DNA of 64,000 nucleotides from Planctomycetota bacterium. GTDB taxonomy: Bacteria > Planctomycetota > Phycisphaerae > UBA1845 > UTPLA1. The stretch covers positions 1 through 64,000 of the forward strand of contig JAATGM010000060.1 in NCBI GenBank assembly GCA_015654675.1. The letters run 5' to 3'. Shown here piece after piece: positions 7,593-15,710 of the stretch (positions are counted from its first letter, which is position 1; each line of letters opens with the position of its first letter). A program made the position numbers and the translations under genes. Below the pieces are notes generated by a model. That model saw only the letters and a program-made list of their open reading frames with translations. It ran no database searches and was not told where the DNA came from.

Positions 7593-8816
7593 ATGTCTGT
7601 ATTGTCTGCCCTCGTCGGCCTTCTCTGCCTCGGACAAGCCGGCCCCACGACCGAAAACATTGGCGCCAGACTGGAATTGAAGACGTCTGACGCGCGATAC
7701 ATTTTGCCGGCGCCGACGCCGCGGCAGATTGAGCTGAGCGACAAGGTTCCGGCGGGCGTGAAGAGTCCGGCGGCGCGGCCGGGCTTGATGTGGGGATCGA
7801 TTCCGTGGGGGCAGGATGAGAACGGGACGATTGCGCTGCTGGTGGACGAGTCGAGCCCGGCGACACCGGTTTTGCGGGCGGACGTGAATCAGAACGGCGA
7901 CTTGCTCGATGACGCGGCCGGGGAGTGGCGGGTTGTTGATGCGGATCGGGCTGAATCGACGCGATATGAGGGGAACCTGATGCTGCCGTTCAAGTCGGGC
8001 GGGCAGACGAAGCGGGTTCGCGTGATTGCGTATCGGTATCAGCCGGCGGCGGCGAAGGCGCGCGGGCTGGCGGAGAATTTGTTCTTCTACTTCCGCGATT
8101 ATTGCACGGTGGGCACGGCGACGATCGGCGTGCAGCCGTTGAAGATGGTTTTGTCTGACGAGCAGACGGTGGGCGATTTCCGCTTTCCGAACGGGCGATC
8201 GAAGGACATTCGCTATGGGATTGATGTCGACAACAACGGGGCGATGACGGCGGGCGGCGAGTGGTTTGAGGGTAACGGAATCGCGAATGTCGGAACGAAG
8301 CAGATTGTGCTGAAGACGGCATCGGCGGACGGTTCGACGGTGGATCTGATGGCGACGGCGCCGGGCATTCGGATGGCGCGGCCTTTTGAGGTGACCGGGA
8401 TCGACGGCAAGATGGTTCGATTCCCCGAGGACTACAAGAACAAGTTGGTGCTGGTGTTCTTCTGGGCGACGTGGTGCGGGTATTGCCAGAAGGAAATGCC
8501 GAACGTCATCGCGGTGGCGAACCAGTTCAAGGACAACAAGGATTTTGAGATTGTCGGCATCAGTCTGGATAAGCCGGGCGGCGAGCAGTTGGTGAAGGAC
8601 TACCTGAAGCAGAAGGGCATCAACTGGCGCCAAGCGTTTGACAGTATGCAGTTCACGGGGCCGGTGCCGAAGCAATACAAGGTGTCGTCAATTCCTTCGC
8701 TGTTTCTGGTGGATACGGCCAACATGACGATCGTGGCGGATGGGGGAAGTTGCCGCGGTCCGCAGTTGGCACCGACGATTACTAATTCACTTGCAGCGCG
8801 CGGCGCGAAGAAATGA
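7593..8816 (+). CDS. Secreted TlpA/ResA-like thioredoxin-domain protein
   Basis: A 407-residue protein with an N-terminal signal-like hydrophobic stretch (MSVLSALVGLLCLGQA), an about 250-residue N-terminal region of unknown fold, and a C-terminal TlpA-type thioredoxin domain (about 262-400) with the active site WATWCGYCQKE (C295, C298) and the cis-Pro loop SSIPSLFLVD. TlpA/ResA proteins reduce disulfides outside the cytoplasm. The N-terminal part has Ca-site-like turns (DVNQNGDLLDD, DVDNNGAMTAGGEW). The ATG at 7593 is preferred because GGAG lies six bases upstream; an upstream TTG has no such site. It is divergent from the dockerin/RTX gene and followed by about 300 bases without a protein gene. 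Confidence 0.85.
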   Translation: MSVLSALVGLLCLGQAGPTTENIGARLELKTSDARYILPAPTPRQIELSDKVPAGVKSPAARPGLMWGSIPWGQDENGTIALLVDESSPATPVLRADVNQNGDLLDDAAGEWRVVDADRAESTRYEGNLMLPFKSGGQTKRVRVIAYRYQPAAAKARGLAENLFFYFRDYCTVGTATIGVQPLKMVLSDEQTVGDFRFPNGRSKDIRYGIDVDNNGAMTAGGEWFEGNGIANVGTKQIVLKTASADGSTVDLMATAPGIRMARPFEVTGIDGKMVRFPEDYKNKLVLVFFWATWCGYCQKEMPNVIAVANQFKDNKDFEIVGISLDKPGGEQLVKDYLKQKGINWRQAFDSMQFTGPVPKQYKVSSIPSLFLVDTANMTIVADGGSCRGPQLAPTITNSLAARGAKK

Positions 8817-8865
8817 AGAATTCGCACCGGGAAAGCCCTTAATGCTTTAACGCTCGTTTGGGTAA

Positions 8866-8877
8866 GCACTTAAGTGC
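8866..8877. promoter_or_regulatory. 12-bp palindrome GCACTTAAGTGC
   Basis: A perfect inverted repeat in the 305-base gap between the TlpA-like gene and acylphosphatase, about 70 bases upstream of a good promoter. It could be an operator for the small RNA promoter; it is also short enough to be chance. Confidence 0.25.
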
Positions 8878-8944
8878 GATATTTCCATTTTGTCCACCGT
8901 TAGCACGCATATTCGCCACAGTCGTTAAAATTGGAACTTTTCAA

Positions 8945-8973
8945 TTGCGGCAGGCATTTGTGCCGACTATACT
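8945..8973 (+). promoter_or_regulatory. Sigma-70-type promoter of a candidate small RNA
   Basis: TTGCGG (8945-8950), a 17-base spacer, then TATACT (8968-8973), preceded by an A+T-rich stretch at about 8930-8944 that could serve as an UP element. No protein gene on the plus strand begins within reach before a strong terminator at 9045-9080. Confidence 0.5.
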
Positions 8974-8979
8974 TGCGTC

Positions 8980-9080
8980 CGGCTTAGGGCGGGAGCCAAT
9001 CGCGCTCTAACCCTTGCTAAATGGCTTCTTTCCCCTCCGGAAAGCACCCGTCCGCCTCGCGCGGCGGGTGTTTTCTTTTT
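8980..9080 (+). ncRNA. Candidate small RNA of about 100 nt
   Basis: Predicted from a promoter (8945-8973) and a hairpin-plus-T-tract terminator (9045-9080) on the same strand, with no start codon plus Shine-Dalgarno between them. Near its 5' end GGCT and AGCC could pair in GGCTTAGGGCGGGAGCC, with an unpaired CUAACCCUUGCUAAAUGG-type region following. It does not match SRP, 6S, tmRNA or RNase P signatures that I know. The exact 5' end is assumed to be about seven bases after the -10 box. Confidence 0.4.
9045..9080 (+). terminator. Rho-independent terminator
   Basis: A G+C-rich hairpin with arms CACCCG...CGC and GCG...CGGGTG around a short loop, followed directly by TTTTCTTTTT. The T tract is only on the plus-strand side, so it ends transcripts coming from the left (the candidate small RNA or the TlpA-like gene). 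Confidence 0.75.
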
Positions 9081-9121
9081 GTAGCACACCGTTTTTGTTG
9101 CCATCGCACAGTTCGAGAGAA

Positions 9122-9394
9122 TCAATAGCGGACGTTGAAGTCGGCGAACTCGCCCTGGGCGGGCTTGGTTGTTTCGCGGCATCCGCGGATGTGACTCTGG
9201 AAAACGGAGCGCAACTCGCTGATGAAGGCGTTGATTTCGGTGTCGGCGCCTTCGACTGCCAGCTCGACGTCGCCGTCGGGCAGGTTTCGGACGAATCCGC
9301 GGACGGCAAATCGCCGCGCGAGCGACGCGGTGGTGGCGCGGAAGCCGACGCCCTGGACGCGCCCGGAGAAGACGATGTCTCGGCGTTGATTCAT
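9122..9394 (-). CDS. acyP: Acylphosphatase
   Basis: A 90-residue protein of typical acylphosphatase length. It has the phosphate-binding signature FSGRVQGVGFR (catalytic Arg) and the second signature GFVRNLPDGDVELAVEG with the catalytic Asn. The enzyme hydrolyses carboxyl-phosphate bonds of small acyl phosphates in the cytoplasm. It appears to be a single-gene unit, divergent from a tiny basic ORF at 9517. Confidence 0.93.
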   Translation of the reverse strand: MNQRRDIVFSGRVQGVGFRATTASLARRFAVRGFVRNLPDGDVELAVEGADTEINAFISELRSVFQSHIRGCRETTKPAQGEFADFNVRY

Positions 9395-9516
9395 CGCGAA
9401 GGCGGCCTCTCGCGCGACTCGGTGCGGCGGTTGCGGATCGAACGTCCGGCGATTATCAGTAGTTGCGGACGGACGGACAAGTCGTATCGCCGTCCGATCC
9501 GAATGTGGAGTTGTTG

Positions 9517-9618
9517 ATGTATAAGAAGAAGAAGCTCGCCAAGAAGAAGCAGCGCAAGAACGTCATCCGGTTGAAGAACAAGCGCCGCTCGCGCCGCAAG
9601 TCGCCGTCGTCGAAGTAG
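9517..9618 (+). CDS. 33-residue very basic peptide, ribosome-associated-like
   Basis: An ATG with GGAG six bases upstream opens a 33-codon frame whose product is about half Lys and Arg, starting MYKKKKLAKKKQRKNVIRL and ending RRKSPSSK. The composition, the short tail and the clean stop resemble small ribosomal proteins such as bL36, bTHX or bL34, but the sequence matches none of those that I know (rpmH is present elsewhere in this window). It lies in a 237-base gap between acylphosphatase and Hsp20. Either a lineage-specific ribosomal or RNA-binding peptide, or a chance frame; the Lys-codon run and RBS favour a real gene. Confidence 0.6.
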   Translation: MYKKKKLAKKKQRKNVIRLKNKRRSRRKSPSSK

Positions 9619-9631
9619 CCTAGCGGCGAGG

Positions 9632-10093
9632 TCAGTCGCCGGCCGCGGTGATCTTGACGGTTTGAGCGCGCGCGGCGGCCGACTTGGGGATTTCAAGCTC
9701 CAGCACGCCGTTGCGGCAACTGGCGCGGATCGCGTCGGCCTGCACATCGGCCGGCAGGTCGATTTCGCGACCGAACGAGCCGTAGCGGCACTCGCTTCGC
9801 ATGGCTGAGCGCGGGTCGGACTTATCGCGCGGATTGGGTTTCGTGCCGCGAATGGTCAGCTTCCGGCCCGCCACCGACACGTCTATCTGATCGGCTGTGA
9901 GTCCGGGCACTTCGACGCGCATGCGGAACGCGCCGGGCTCGTCCGTCATATCTACGGGCGGGGCCCAGTCGTGGCCGTCGAGTGGGGGCGTGCTTAGTCC
10001 GCCATGCCAGAATCGATCGATCAGCCGATCGAACTCGCCCTGCAGATCGCGAATGGAGAAGACGCCCTCGCGCGAAAACGGATTGATCGACAT
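9632..10093 (-). CDS. Hsp20 / alpha-crystallin small heat-shock protein
   Basis: A 153-residue chaperone that would hold unfolding proteins in the cytoplasm. The N-terminal arm (1-40) is typical, including FDRLIDRFW. The alpha-crystallin domain runs from about 44 to 148: PPVDMTDEPGAFRMRVEVPG, then LTADQIDVSV, KLTIRGTK, and the terminal strand signature NGVLELEIPK. ATG has GGGAG six bases upstream. The stop is 14 bases beyond that of the convergent 33-aa gene. Confidence 0.92.
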   Translation of the reverse strand: MSINPFSREGVFSIRDLQGEFDRLIDRFWHGGLSTPPLDGHDWAPPVDMTDEPGAFRMRVEVPGLTADQIDVSVAGRKLTIRGTKPNPRDKSDPRSAMRSECRYGSFGREIDLPADVQADAIRASCRNGVLELEIPKSAAARAQTVKITAAGD

Positions 10094-10117
10094 GAGATGC
10101 TCCCTTCCGTCGGTGGA

Positions 10118-11101
10118 TCAGGCGCCGGCGGCCTTCAGCTCGGGCCAGCGACGAAGCTGCTTCATCTGAACGGGGCCCCAGCCCGGAACCAGCACTGACG
10201 AACCCGAGCGAACCTCGAACCACGGCGAGGCGGCTGATGCAGCGACCAGATGAAATGTCTGGGCGGGCGTTCCGCCCTGCCCCAGCAGGACGCGAACGTC
10301 GCCTGAGGGCGAAGTGGCCACATCGACCACCAGCACGGCGTGGCCGGGCCGGCCCGGGCTGACGAATACGTCGCCGGGTTGGATGGTTCCATCGGTTACG
10401 GGCTGTGTGTCCTGATGCAGACTGTAGATTGAACTGTACTTAAAGAGCGATTCCATGAAGCCGGTGAAGGCGGTTCGCGAATCGTCATGCGAATCGGTCT
10501 GGTTCCAGGTGACGTTCCGGCCGCTGACCGTCGGCCGCGCGCCGGCGCGATAGCGCGACCACTCGAAGGGCTGGCCGTTGGTGAAATGAAAACGAATGGC
10601 GTCGCGCGGGGCATCGGCCCAGAGATATTCGCTGCGCAGGCGGAGGACGATGTTGGCGGCGTTGAGCAGGTTGCCGTTACCGGGCTGCAGATCGATCACG
10701 GCGGCGAGTTGCGGGGAATTGCCGGCGATGACGGCCTTCTTGTTGCCAGCCAGCACGGCGGTGCCGGTCGGTCGAACGGGCAGATTCCGCAACCACTCGC
10801 CGAAACTTCGCGGGGCGACCTGGACGCGGGTGAAGTCGGCGGGCGTTGCGATGCGGCGCTCCAAGGGCGCATAGACCTTGGCAGACTGGCGCGAGAGCCA
10901 GGCGTAGTCCGAGGCGCGCTGCGCGTCGCTGCGCGCGGCGATGGGATCTTTCAGCGGGGTTGCGAGTGCCGGAACGGGCTGGGGGCTGGTGCGCGGCTTG
11001 GCGACGAGGACAACAACCAGCAGGGCGGTCAGAGCAATCCAGATGGTTGGGTGGCTTGGAAATGGCTCGCCGCCCTTGCGTGCGGGAAGACTTGCGAGCA
11101 T
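10118..11101 (-). CDS. DUF4846-family membrane-anchored protein
   Basis: A 327-residue protein with one N-terminal transmembrane or signal segment (IWIALTALLVVVLVA, about 20-35) and a large extracytoplasmic domain. The whole (DYAWLSRQ, RVQVAPRSFGEWLRNLPV, GNLLNAANIVLRLRSEYLW, IQPGDVFVSPGRPGHAVLVV) matches the DUF4846 family as I recall it; its function is unknown. The GRPGHAVLVVD motif near the C-terminus hints at a NlpC/P60-like or papain-fold relation, which I cannot establish. ATG at 11101 is chosen because AGGAG lies seven bases upstream; upstream in-frame starts lack a site. It follows a TPR lipoprotein gene by 50 bases on the same strand. Confidence 0.8.
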   Translation of the reverse strand: MLASLPARKGGEPFPSHPTIWIALTALLVVVLVAKPRTSPQPVPALATPLKDPIAARSDAQRASDYAWLSRQSAKVYAPLERRIATPADFTRVQVAPRSFGEWLRNLPVRPTGTAVLAGNKKAVIAGNSPQLAAVIDLQPGNGNLLNAANIVLRLRSEYLWADAPRDAIRFHFTNGQPFEWSRYRAGARPTVSGRNVTWNQTDSHDDSRTAFTGFMESLFKYSSIYSLHQDTQPVTDGTIQPGDVFVSPGRPGHAVLVVDVATSPSGDVRVLLGQGGTPAQTFHLVAASAASPWFEVRSGSSVLVPGWGPVQMKQLRRWPELKAAGA

Positions 11102-11151
11102 CGCGGTACTCCTGACATTCGGATTGTAACGTGGTTGGAGCGGTCGGCCAG

Positions 11152-12000
11152 TCAACGCGACATCGGAATGGCGAGCGAGGCGTCGTCAGCGGCTTGCGTG
11201 GCGGGAATGGGGAGGCCCACGGGCGCGGCGCCCGCGTTGGCGTTGGCGACAGCCGGGCTCGTTTCGCCGGTCGGGTCGCGCTGCTTGAGCATCGCGAGCC
11301 GGTCGAGCTGCGCTTTCGCCTCGCGGCTGGAGGGGTTGAGCGACAAGGTGTGTTTGAAGGCCTCCTCTGCGGCGGCGTAGCGTTTGTTGGAAGTGAGGAT
11401 CAGGCCGACGTCGTAAAAGGCGACCTCGCGCGGCACGACTTTTTCGAATTCGGCCACGGCGGCTTCGGTCCGGTTGGTCTGGGCCAACACAGCGCCGAGG
11501 TTCATGCGTGCACGCTTGTACTCCGGGTTGAGGGCGAGGGCCTGCTTAAAGGACTGCTCGGCCTTGGGCAATTCGCCGCGCAGGACGTAGCAGAATCCAA
11601 GATTGTTGTGCATGTAGGCCTTGTCGGGCTGAATTTCGATGGCGCGCATGAAGGCCTTGAGGGCGTCGTCGTAGCGTTGCAGGCGGTTGCAGGCGATGCC
11701 GAGGCGGGTGTAGGCCTCGACGTTGTTGGGCTCGACTTTGATGATTTCGCGATACTGTTCGACCGCGCCGACGAGGTTGCCTTCATTTTCGAGCATTCGG
11801 CCGGCTGACAGGCGGGTGGTGGCGTTTATGTCGGGCGCCGGGCTCTCCTTGGTGTCGGCCGCGTCGGGCGTGTCAGACTTGACCTGAGTGGTTTCTTTTA
11901 CGTGCGTGTTGCGATCGAACAAATTGCATCCGCCCGCGGCGACGCACGCGCCAAAGAGCAGGGCCAATCCGCGAAGTACCAGTCCCAGTCGTTCGCTCAT
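11152..12000 (-). CDS. TPR-repeat lipoprotein
   Basis: A 282-residue protein with a lipoprotein signal peptide (lipobox AAGGC, Cys25). From about residue 65 to 245 there are four to five tetratricopeptide repeats (RMLENEGNLVGAVEQYREII, AYTRLGIACNRLQRYDDALK, YMHNNLGFCYVLRGELPKAE, ARMNLGAVLAQTNRTEAAV). Such proteins scaffold envelope complexes, in the manner of PilW/NlpI. Its ATG overlaps the stop of the preceding lipoprotein gene by four bases (11997-12000), so the pair is translationally coupled, and a DUF4846 gene follows. Confidence 0.85.
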   Translation of the reverse strand: MSERLGLVLRGLALLFGACVAAGGCNLFDRNTHVKETTQVKSDTPDAADTKESPAPDINATTRLSAGRMLENEGNLVGAVEQYREIIKVEPNNVEAYTRLGIACNRLQRYDDALKAFMRAIEIQPDKAYMHNNLGFCYVLRGELPKAEQSFKQALALNPEYKRARMNLGAVLAQTNRTEAAVAEFEKVVPREVAFYDVGLILTSNKRYAAAEEAFKHTLSLNPSSREAKAQLDRLAMLKQRDPTGETSPAVANANAGAAPVGLPIPATQAADDASLAIPMSR

Positions 12001-12575
12001 CCGCCGCCTCCGCCACCGCCTCCCCCGCCGCCACTTCCTCCACCGGAGCCACCATTGCCAACGCCGCCCGAGATATCCAATGGCACAATGTCTGACTCGG
12101 ATGTGTTGGTCTTGGCTGAGCGGCTCAGCATCTGCTTGCGCCGCACGATTGCTTCATCGGCGGTCATTCCGCGGCCGCCCGGCAGGCCGGTCACGACAGC
12201 GATGCGGCTGTCATCCGGCACGTATTCGTTCACAAACGATTCGGCGGTCTGGAGCCGCGCGGCGATGAGATCGCCGTCGCTGAGTGACGTGTCGAACATC
12301 AAGGTCCCGCCGTGGCCGGCCAGAAGCTCGGCATAGCGCTCCAACCGCGCCCGGCCTGTTCCGTTCAGGTCGGCGGTGTGGGGGACAAAGTGCAGGTCGG
12401 TGATGCTCATGTCGGAGATGAGGGCCTGGTCCTGCATGTAGTCAAAGTTGGTGTGTATGTCGGGTTGGCGGACTGAGGCGCCCTGGGGCGGGGCGTTAAG
12501 TCGGGCCGGCTCGGGAGGGCAGCCCACGACGGCGGTCAGCAACAAGGCGGTCAGCAGGCAGATGGCGCGTGGCAC
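11997..12575 (-). CDS. Lipoprotein with OmpA-like segment and poly-glycine tail
   Basis: A 192-residue lipoprotein (lipobox TAVVGC, Cys19). The central part, HTADLNGTGRARLERYAELL followed by an AARLQTAESFVNEYV helix and RIAVVTGLPGG, recalls the helix-strand layout of OmpA/MotB peptidoglycan-binding domains, but key residues are not obvious; this is a weak similarity. The last about 25 residues are almost all glycine with a few Ser/Asn. The start is a GTG; GAGGA lies about 12 bases upstream. Coupled to the TPR lipoprotein by a 4-base overlap. Confidence 0.75.
   Translation of the reverse strand: MPRAICLLTALLLTAVVGCPPEPARLNAPPQGASVRQPDIHTNFDYMQDQALISDMSITDLHFVPHTADLNGTGRARLERYAELLAGHGGTLMFDTSLSDGDLIAARLQTAESFVNEYVPDDSRIAVVTGLPGGRGMTADEAIVRRKQMLSRSAKTNTSESDIVPLDISGGVGNGGSGGGSGGGGGGGGGGG
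12000..12055 (-). repeat. Glycine-codon repeat tract at a gene junction
   Basis: Low-complexity run of GGN codons encoding the poly-Gly tail, ending in a run of eleven glycines immediately before the stop that overlaps the next start codon. Replication slippage here would change the tail or the frame and could alter coupling to the TPR gene. Confidence 0.6.
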
Positions 12576-12740
12576 TGAGATTCGATCCTCGGCGGGTCTC
12601 GCGCCCGGCGTCGGTCGACGCGGCGCGGTCTACGGAGTTATCGGCATGGCGATCGACGCGCGGGCAGTCGGCCCGGCCTGGCGTGAAGGGTGGGTCGTCA
12701 GCGCAGCGCAGGAATTGCCGGGATGGCGAGGGCGAGCGGG

Positions 12741-14363
12741 CTACGGTGCGGGGTCTTCGCCGCCGTCGTCTTCGGAGTCGGCGGGCTTTGATGCGGCTGA
12801 CGGACGCCGATAGACGCCGCCGCTGTCGGTGGCGAGCTTTTGAAGCGCGGCATTGTCGTCGGAGCCGAGCCAGATGACGTTCATTTTCGCGGGGGTGTCG
12901 TGGAGCAGCTTGCCGAGGTCCTGCATGAAGGCGTCGTCGAACGGGCGCGATGCTACGAGAAAGAGCTGGCGCGGACGGAGCTCAAGGGCGTGAAGCATTG
13001 CGTCGCCGCCTTTGGCGGGATCGGCGCGTCCGGCTACGAGGCGCGTGAGAAACTGTTCGGCGCGAGAAGCGGAGTCGGCCTTGCCGCCGGTCGCGACGCG
13101 CCCGTCGGGATAGGCCGTCACCGAACCGCCGCGCATTCCGACGATGGCGAAGGATTGGTTCTCGCCGAGAGAGCGGATGAAGGCCCCGATTGCCCGCTGC
13201 ATTTCGGGCCAGCCATCACTCTTGAGGGCCGAGGGATCGATGACGATCGCGATGGCCGGGTCGGCGCATTCGATGTCGAGCAGGCGGGCGATGGCACGTC
13301 CCTCGGTGAGCGGGGCGTTGACGCCGCCATAGGAGAGCTCGAGGCGGATCATTCCTTTTCCGGTCATGTGCGCAAGGTCGGTCTCGGCCGAATCGGCGTC
13401 TTTGCTCACGTCGTCGGCGACGCCGGACTTGCCGGCGGTGCGCAGGGCGGCGCTCCATCGCCGCAGGGCCGCGGCGCGAAGGGCCTGATTGGCGCGGCGG
13501 GCGCTGTCGCGTTGATTTTCCGGGATCCAGTTGTCAATTTCCTCGCCGATTTGAGCGCTCAAGGCCGCCGCGGCGACATATTCGCCGCGATCCATCAACG
13601 CGCGGCAGCGCTCGAGGCGCGAGAAATAGTCGTATGGAATCGATCGGGCCGCGGTCCGCACGCGTGGCAGCAACTGGAGCGCGCGATCGGCCCGGCCGCC
13701 GCGCCGATAGGCGGCCGCCTGCCACAAGCGGGCACTGGCCGCCAAGCCTGGGTCGGCGGCATCTATGTATCCGGCGAGACCGCGACAGGCCTGCAAGAGT
13801 TTGTCGGCGGCGGCGGCGCTGGGCGCGGTTGCAGTGGGAGGAATTTCTGCGGCTGCGATGGCGGAGTAGACTTCGGCGAATGCCCGCGCCTGGGCGATTC
13901 GTTCGCGAAGCGCTTCGGAGTCGGCGTTGTCCTTGCCGGTACCGAGTTTCTTGGTGGCAGTGTTCAGCAGTTCGATTGCGGCCGGAGTTCGCTGTGCGAT
14001 CCACTTGCGGTCTTCAGGCGTCGCGATGTCGAGGATTTCCCGCGAGAGGGCGGGCTCGATCTGCCGTGCGAGTATGAATTCGGCCGCGCTCACGCATGCC
14101 TCCGGGCTGCCATCGGCCGCGGCGCGGACGAGGTCGGCGGTGCGGCGTGCTGTTCGCGCGCGGAGTGCTGATTCGGAGAGCGATTTCTCGTCGATCGAGA
14201 TTTCGGCGAGGCCGGTGAGCACTTCGGCCTGCGTCGTGGGCGGCTCGCCGGCTGTGGGGATACCGCCGGCGGTCGGGGTTGTGGCTCCGTCCGCGAGGGT
14301 CGGGCTGGAAACCGAGAAAATGATCCAAAAGGCCCCCCAAGCTGTCCGAATGGCCGTTTGCAT
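12741..14363 (-). CDS. Secreted protein with C-terminal VWA-like domain
   Basis: A 540-residue protein with a signal peptide (MQTAIRTAWGAFWIIFSVSS...LADG). The middle is helical and Ala-rich, resembling TPR-type helices (YFSRLERCRALMDRGEYVAA). The C-terminal about 180 residues look like a von Willebrand A / Rossmann-type domain: IAIVIDPSALKSDGWPEMQR, an FAIVGMRGG strand, PRQLFLVASRPFDDAF and MNVIWLGSDDNAALQKLA. A complete DxSxS MIDAS is not seen (DPSAL instead). I do not know the substrate. The ATG at 14363 starts the signal peptide; longer frames would give an implausible N-terminus. It may be functionally linked to the lipoprotein/TPR genes downstream. Confidence 0.75.
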   Translation of the reverse strand: MQTAIRTAWGAFWIIFSVSSPTLADGATTPTAGGIPTAGEPPTTQAEVLTGLAEISIDEKSLSESALRARTARRTADLVRAAADGSPEACVSAAEFILARQIEPALSREILDIATPEDRKWIAQRTPAAIELLNTATKKLGTGKDNADSEALRERIAQARAFAEVYSAIAAAEIPPTATAPSAAAADKLLQACRGLAGYIDAADPGLAASARLWQAAAYRRGGRADRALQLLPRVRTAARSIPYDYFSRLERCRALMDRGEYVAAAALSAQIGEEIDNWIPENQRDSARRANQALRAAALRRWSAALRTAGKSGVADDVSKDADSAETDLAHMTGKGMIRLELSYGGVNAPLTEGRAIARLLDIECADPAIAIVIDPSALKSDGWPEMQRAIGAFIRSLGENQSFAIVGMRGGSVTAYPDGRVATGGKADSASRAEQFLTRLVAGRADPAKGGDAMLHALELRPRQLFLVASRPFDDAFMQDLGKLLHDTPAKMNVIWLGSDDNAALQKLATDSGGVYRRPSAASKPADSEDDGGEDPAP

Positions 14364-14499
14364 CGTATAGACCGTAGTCGAACCGAGGGGCCCCGGCAAC
14401 GCCTGCGGCCAGGCGGGCGAGTCCCTCAAGTTGATTCCGCCCGGCCGCCGACGATAAAGTGGATTGAGTCCTTGCATCCTCGCCCGGAGGTCGTTCCCC

Positions 14500-14787
14500 A
14501 TGCTGCGTCAGGGGGCATTCGCCAAATGGTCTCGCCGATTGCTGCCCGTGGTGGCAGGACTTCTGATTTCGGGCTGCCAGGCGGTGGGCCTGCTGGCCGG
14601 TGACCCGATCGCATTTCCGTTGCCCAACGCGCCGGGCTTCACGCTTGAGAATCTTCGCGACATTCAGCGCGACCCCACCACGACGACCGACGAAAAGCGC
14701 GCGCTGATCCGCGACGCGATCGGCGTTCCAGACGACCCGGATGGCAATCGCATCGCGAACTTTCTGCTGAACCTGTTTGTTCCGTGA
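14500..14787 (+). CDS. Small lipoprotein of unknown function
   Basis: A 95-residue lipoprotein: basic N-terminus, hydrophobic core LLPVVAGLLIS and lipobox LISGC. The mature part (about 70 residues) is hydrophilic, with GFTLENLRDIQRDPTTTTDE and a C-terminal NRIANFLLNLFVP segment. No family recognised. ATG has GGAGG nine bases upstream. Divergent from the VWA-like gene. Confidence 0.7.
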   Translation: MLRQGAFAKWSRRLLPVVAGLLISGCQAVGLLAGDPIAFPLPNAPGFTLENLRDIQRDPTTTTDEKRALIRDAIGVPDDPDGNRIANFLLNLFVP

Positions 14788-14813
14788 CCGCACCGGGCCC
14801 GGCTTAGGCGGGC

Positions 14814-15710
14814 TTATGCGCTGCGACTCAGCCGGACGAAGCAGAGCTCGAAGCGGTCTTTGACCTGTTGCATGTTGGTCGGGCGATTGCGCCGCTCGGG
14901 CGCGAGGCAATCCTCTATTAGTTTGATCACCGCGGGATCGACGGCGGCTTCGCCATCGAGGCGGCGCGTCGTTCGGCGATCGAGCGTGATTTTTCCGTCG
15001 CGGCGGACGCTGCTGTCGTTCAGCTCGGTCTGGGCGGGACGGCCGAGCAGGATGAGATGAAGCGATGCGCCGAGGGCGAACACGTCGGTTCGTCCGTCGA
15101 GCGGTTCGCGATTGACCTGTTCGGGGGCGATGAAATCGGCGGTGCCCTGGATTCGCTCTTTTACGTGCATCATGGGGCAGCTCTGACCAAAGTCGATCAG
15201 CGTCGGCCTGCCATTTGCGGCGCAGAGCACGTTCTGGGGCTTCAAGTCGGCGTGCACGAGTCCGCGTGCGTGAAGATCGCCCAAGCCAGCGGCGACGTGC
15301 CAGCAGACCTTCAGGATGTTTGCGACGGAGTTGGACTCGGCCCACTGACCGAAGGGGACACCCTCGACATAGTCCAAGAGGAGATAGGCATCGGTGGCCC
15401 GCAAGAGCTTGCGATTGACTCCGAACTCGACGGATTTGCGCAGGGCGCGGTGGGCATTCAGCCGGCCGACATCAAATTCGTTTCGCATCTGGCGGAGCTG
15501 GGACTCCCAGTTGTCGGCGTCGGCAACGATGGACTTTTTGCAATAGAGCTGGTTGGTGGCGAGGTGTCGCACGAGCGTGACGCGCGCGTTGGCCTTGCCC
15601 AACTCACGAACAGTGACGAGATCGTCGGCGATTCGGCTCATTCCCGCTCTCAACAAACGAACAGCCGCCAGCAGTGTTTCAGCCGGCGGCGGATCGCGAG
15701 CCCGGGGCAT
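14814..15710 (-). CDS. Serine/threonine protein kinase with degenerate glycine loop
   Basis: A 298-residue single-domain cytosolic kinase without the membrane anchor and sensor domain usual in PknB-type enzymes. Visible motifs: ATP lysine in LYCKKS (K58/K59), alpha-C Glu E78, catalytic loop LVHADLKPQN (H153, D155, N160; Ala replaces the usual Arg of HRD, so it is a non-RD kinase), DFG as LIDFGQS (D173), and IAPEQ. The glycine-rich loop is poor (ELGKANARVTLV). The start could be 15710 or 15641 (MSRIADD); a promoter at 15839-15866 lies upstream of both. Target unknown. Confidence 0.82.
   Translation of the reverse strand: MPRARDPPPAETLLAAVRLLRAGMSRIADDLVTVRELGKANARVTLVRHLATNQLYCKKSIVADADNWESQLRQMRNEFDVGRLNAHRALRKSVEFGVNRKLLRATDAYLLLDYVEGVPFGQWAESNSVANILKVCWHVAAGLGDLHARGLVHADLKPQNVLCAANGRPTLIDFGQSCPMMHVKERIQGTADFIAPEQVNREPLDGRTDVFALGASLHLILLGRPAQTELNDSSVRRDGKITLDRRTTRRLDGEAAVDPAVIKLIEDCLAPERRNRPTNMQQVKDRFELCFVRLSRSA

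Noticed and set aside
8980-9080. Possible SRP (4.5S-type) RNA
   Set aside because: A CUCCGGAAAG piece loosely recalls the SRP tetraloop, but the conserved domain IV sequence and pairing are absent; kept only as an unnamed small RNA.
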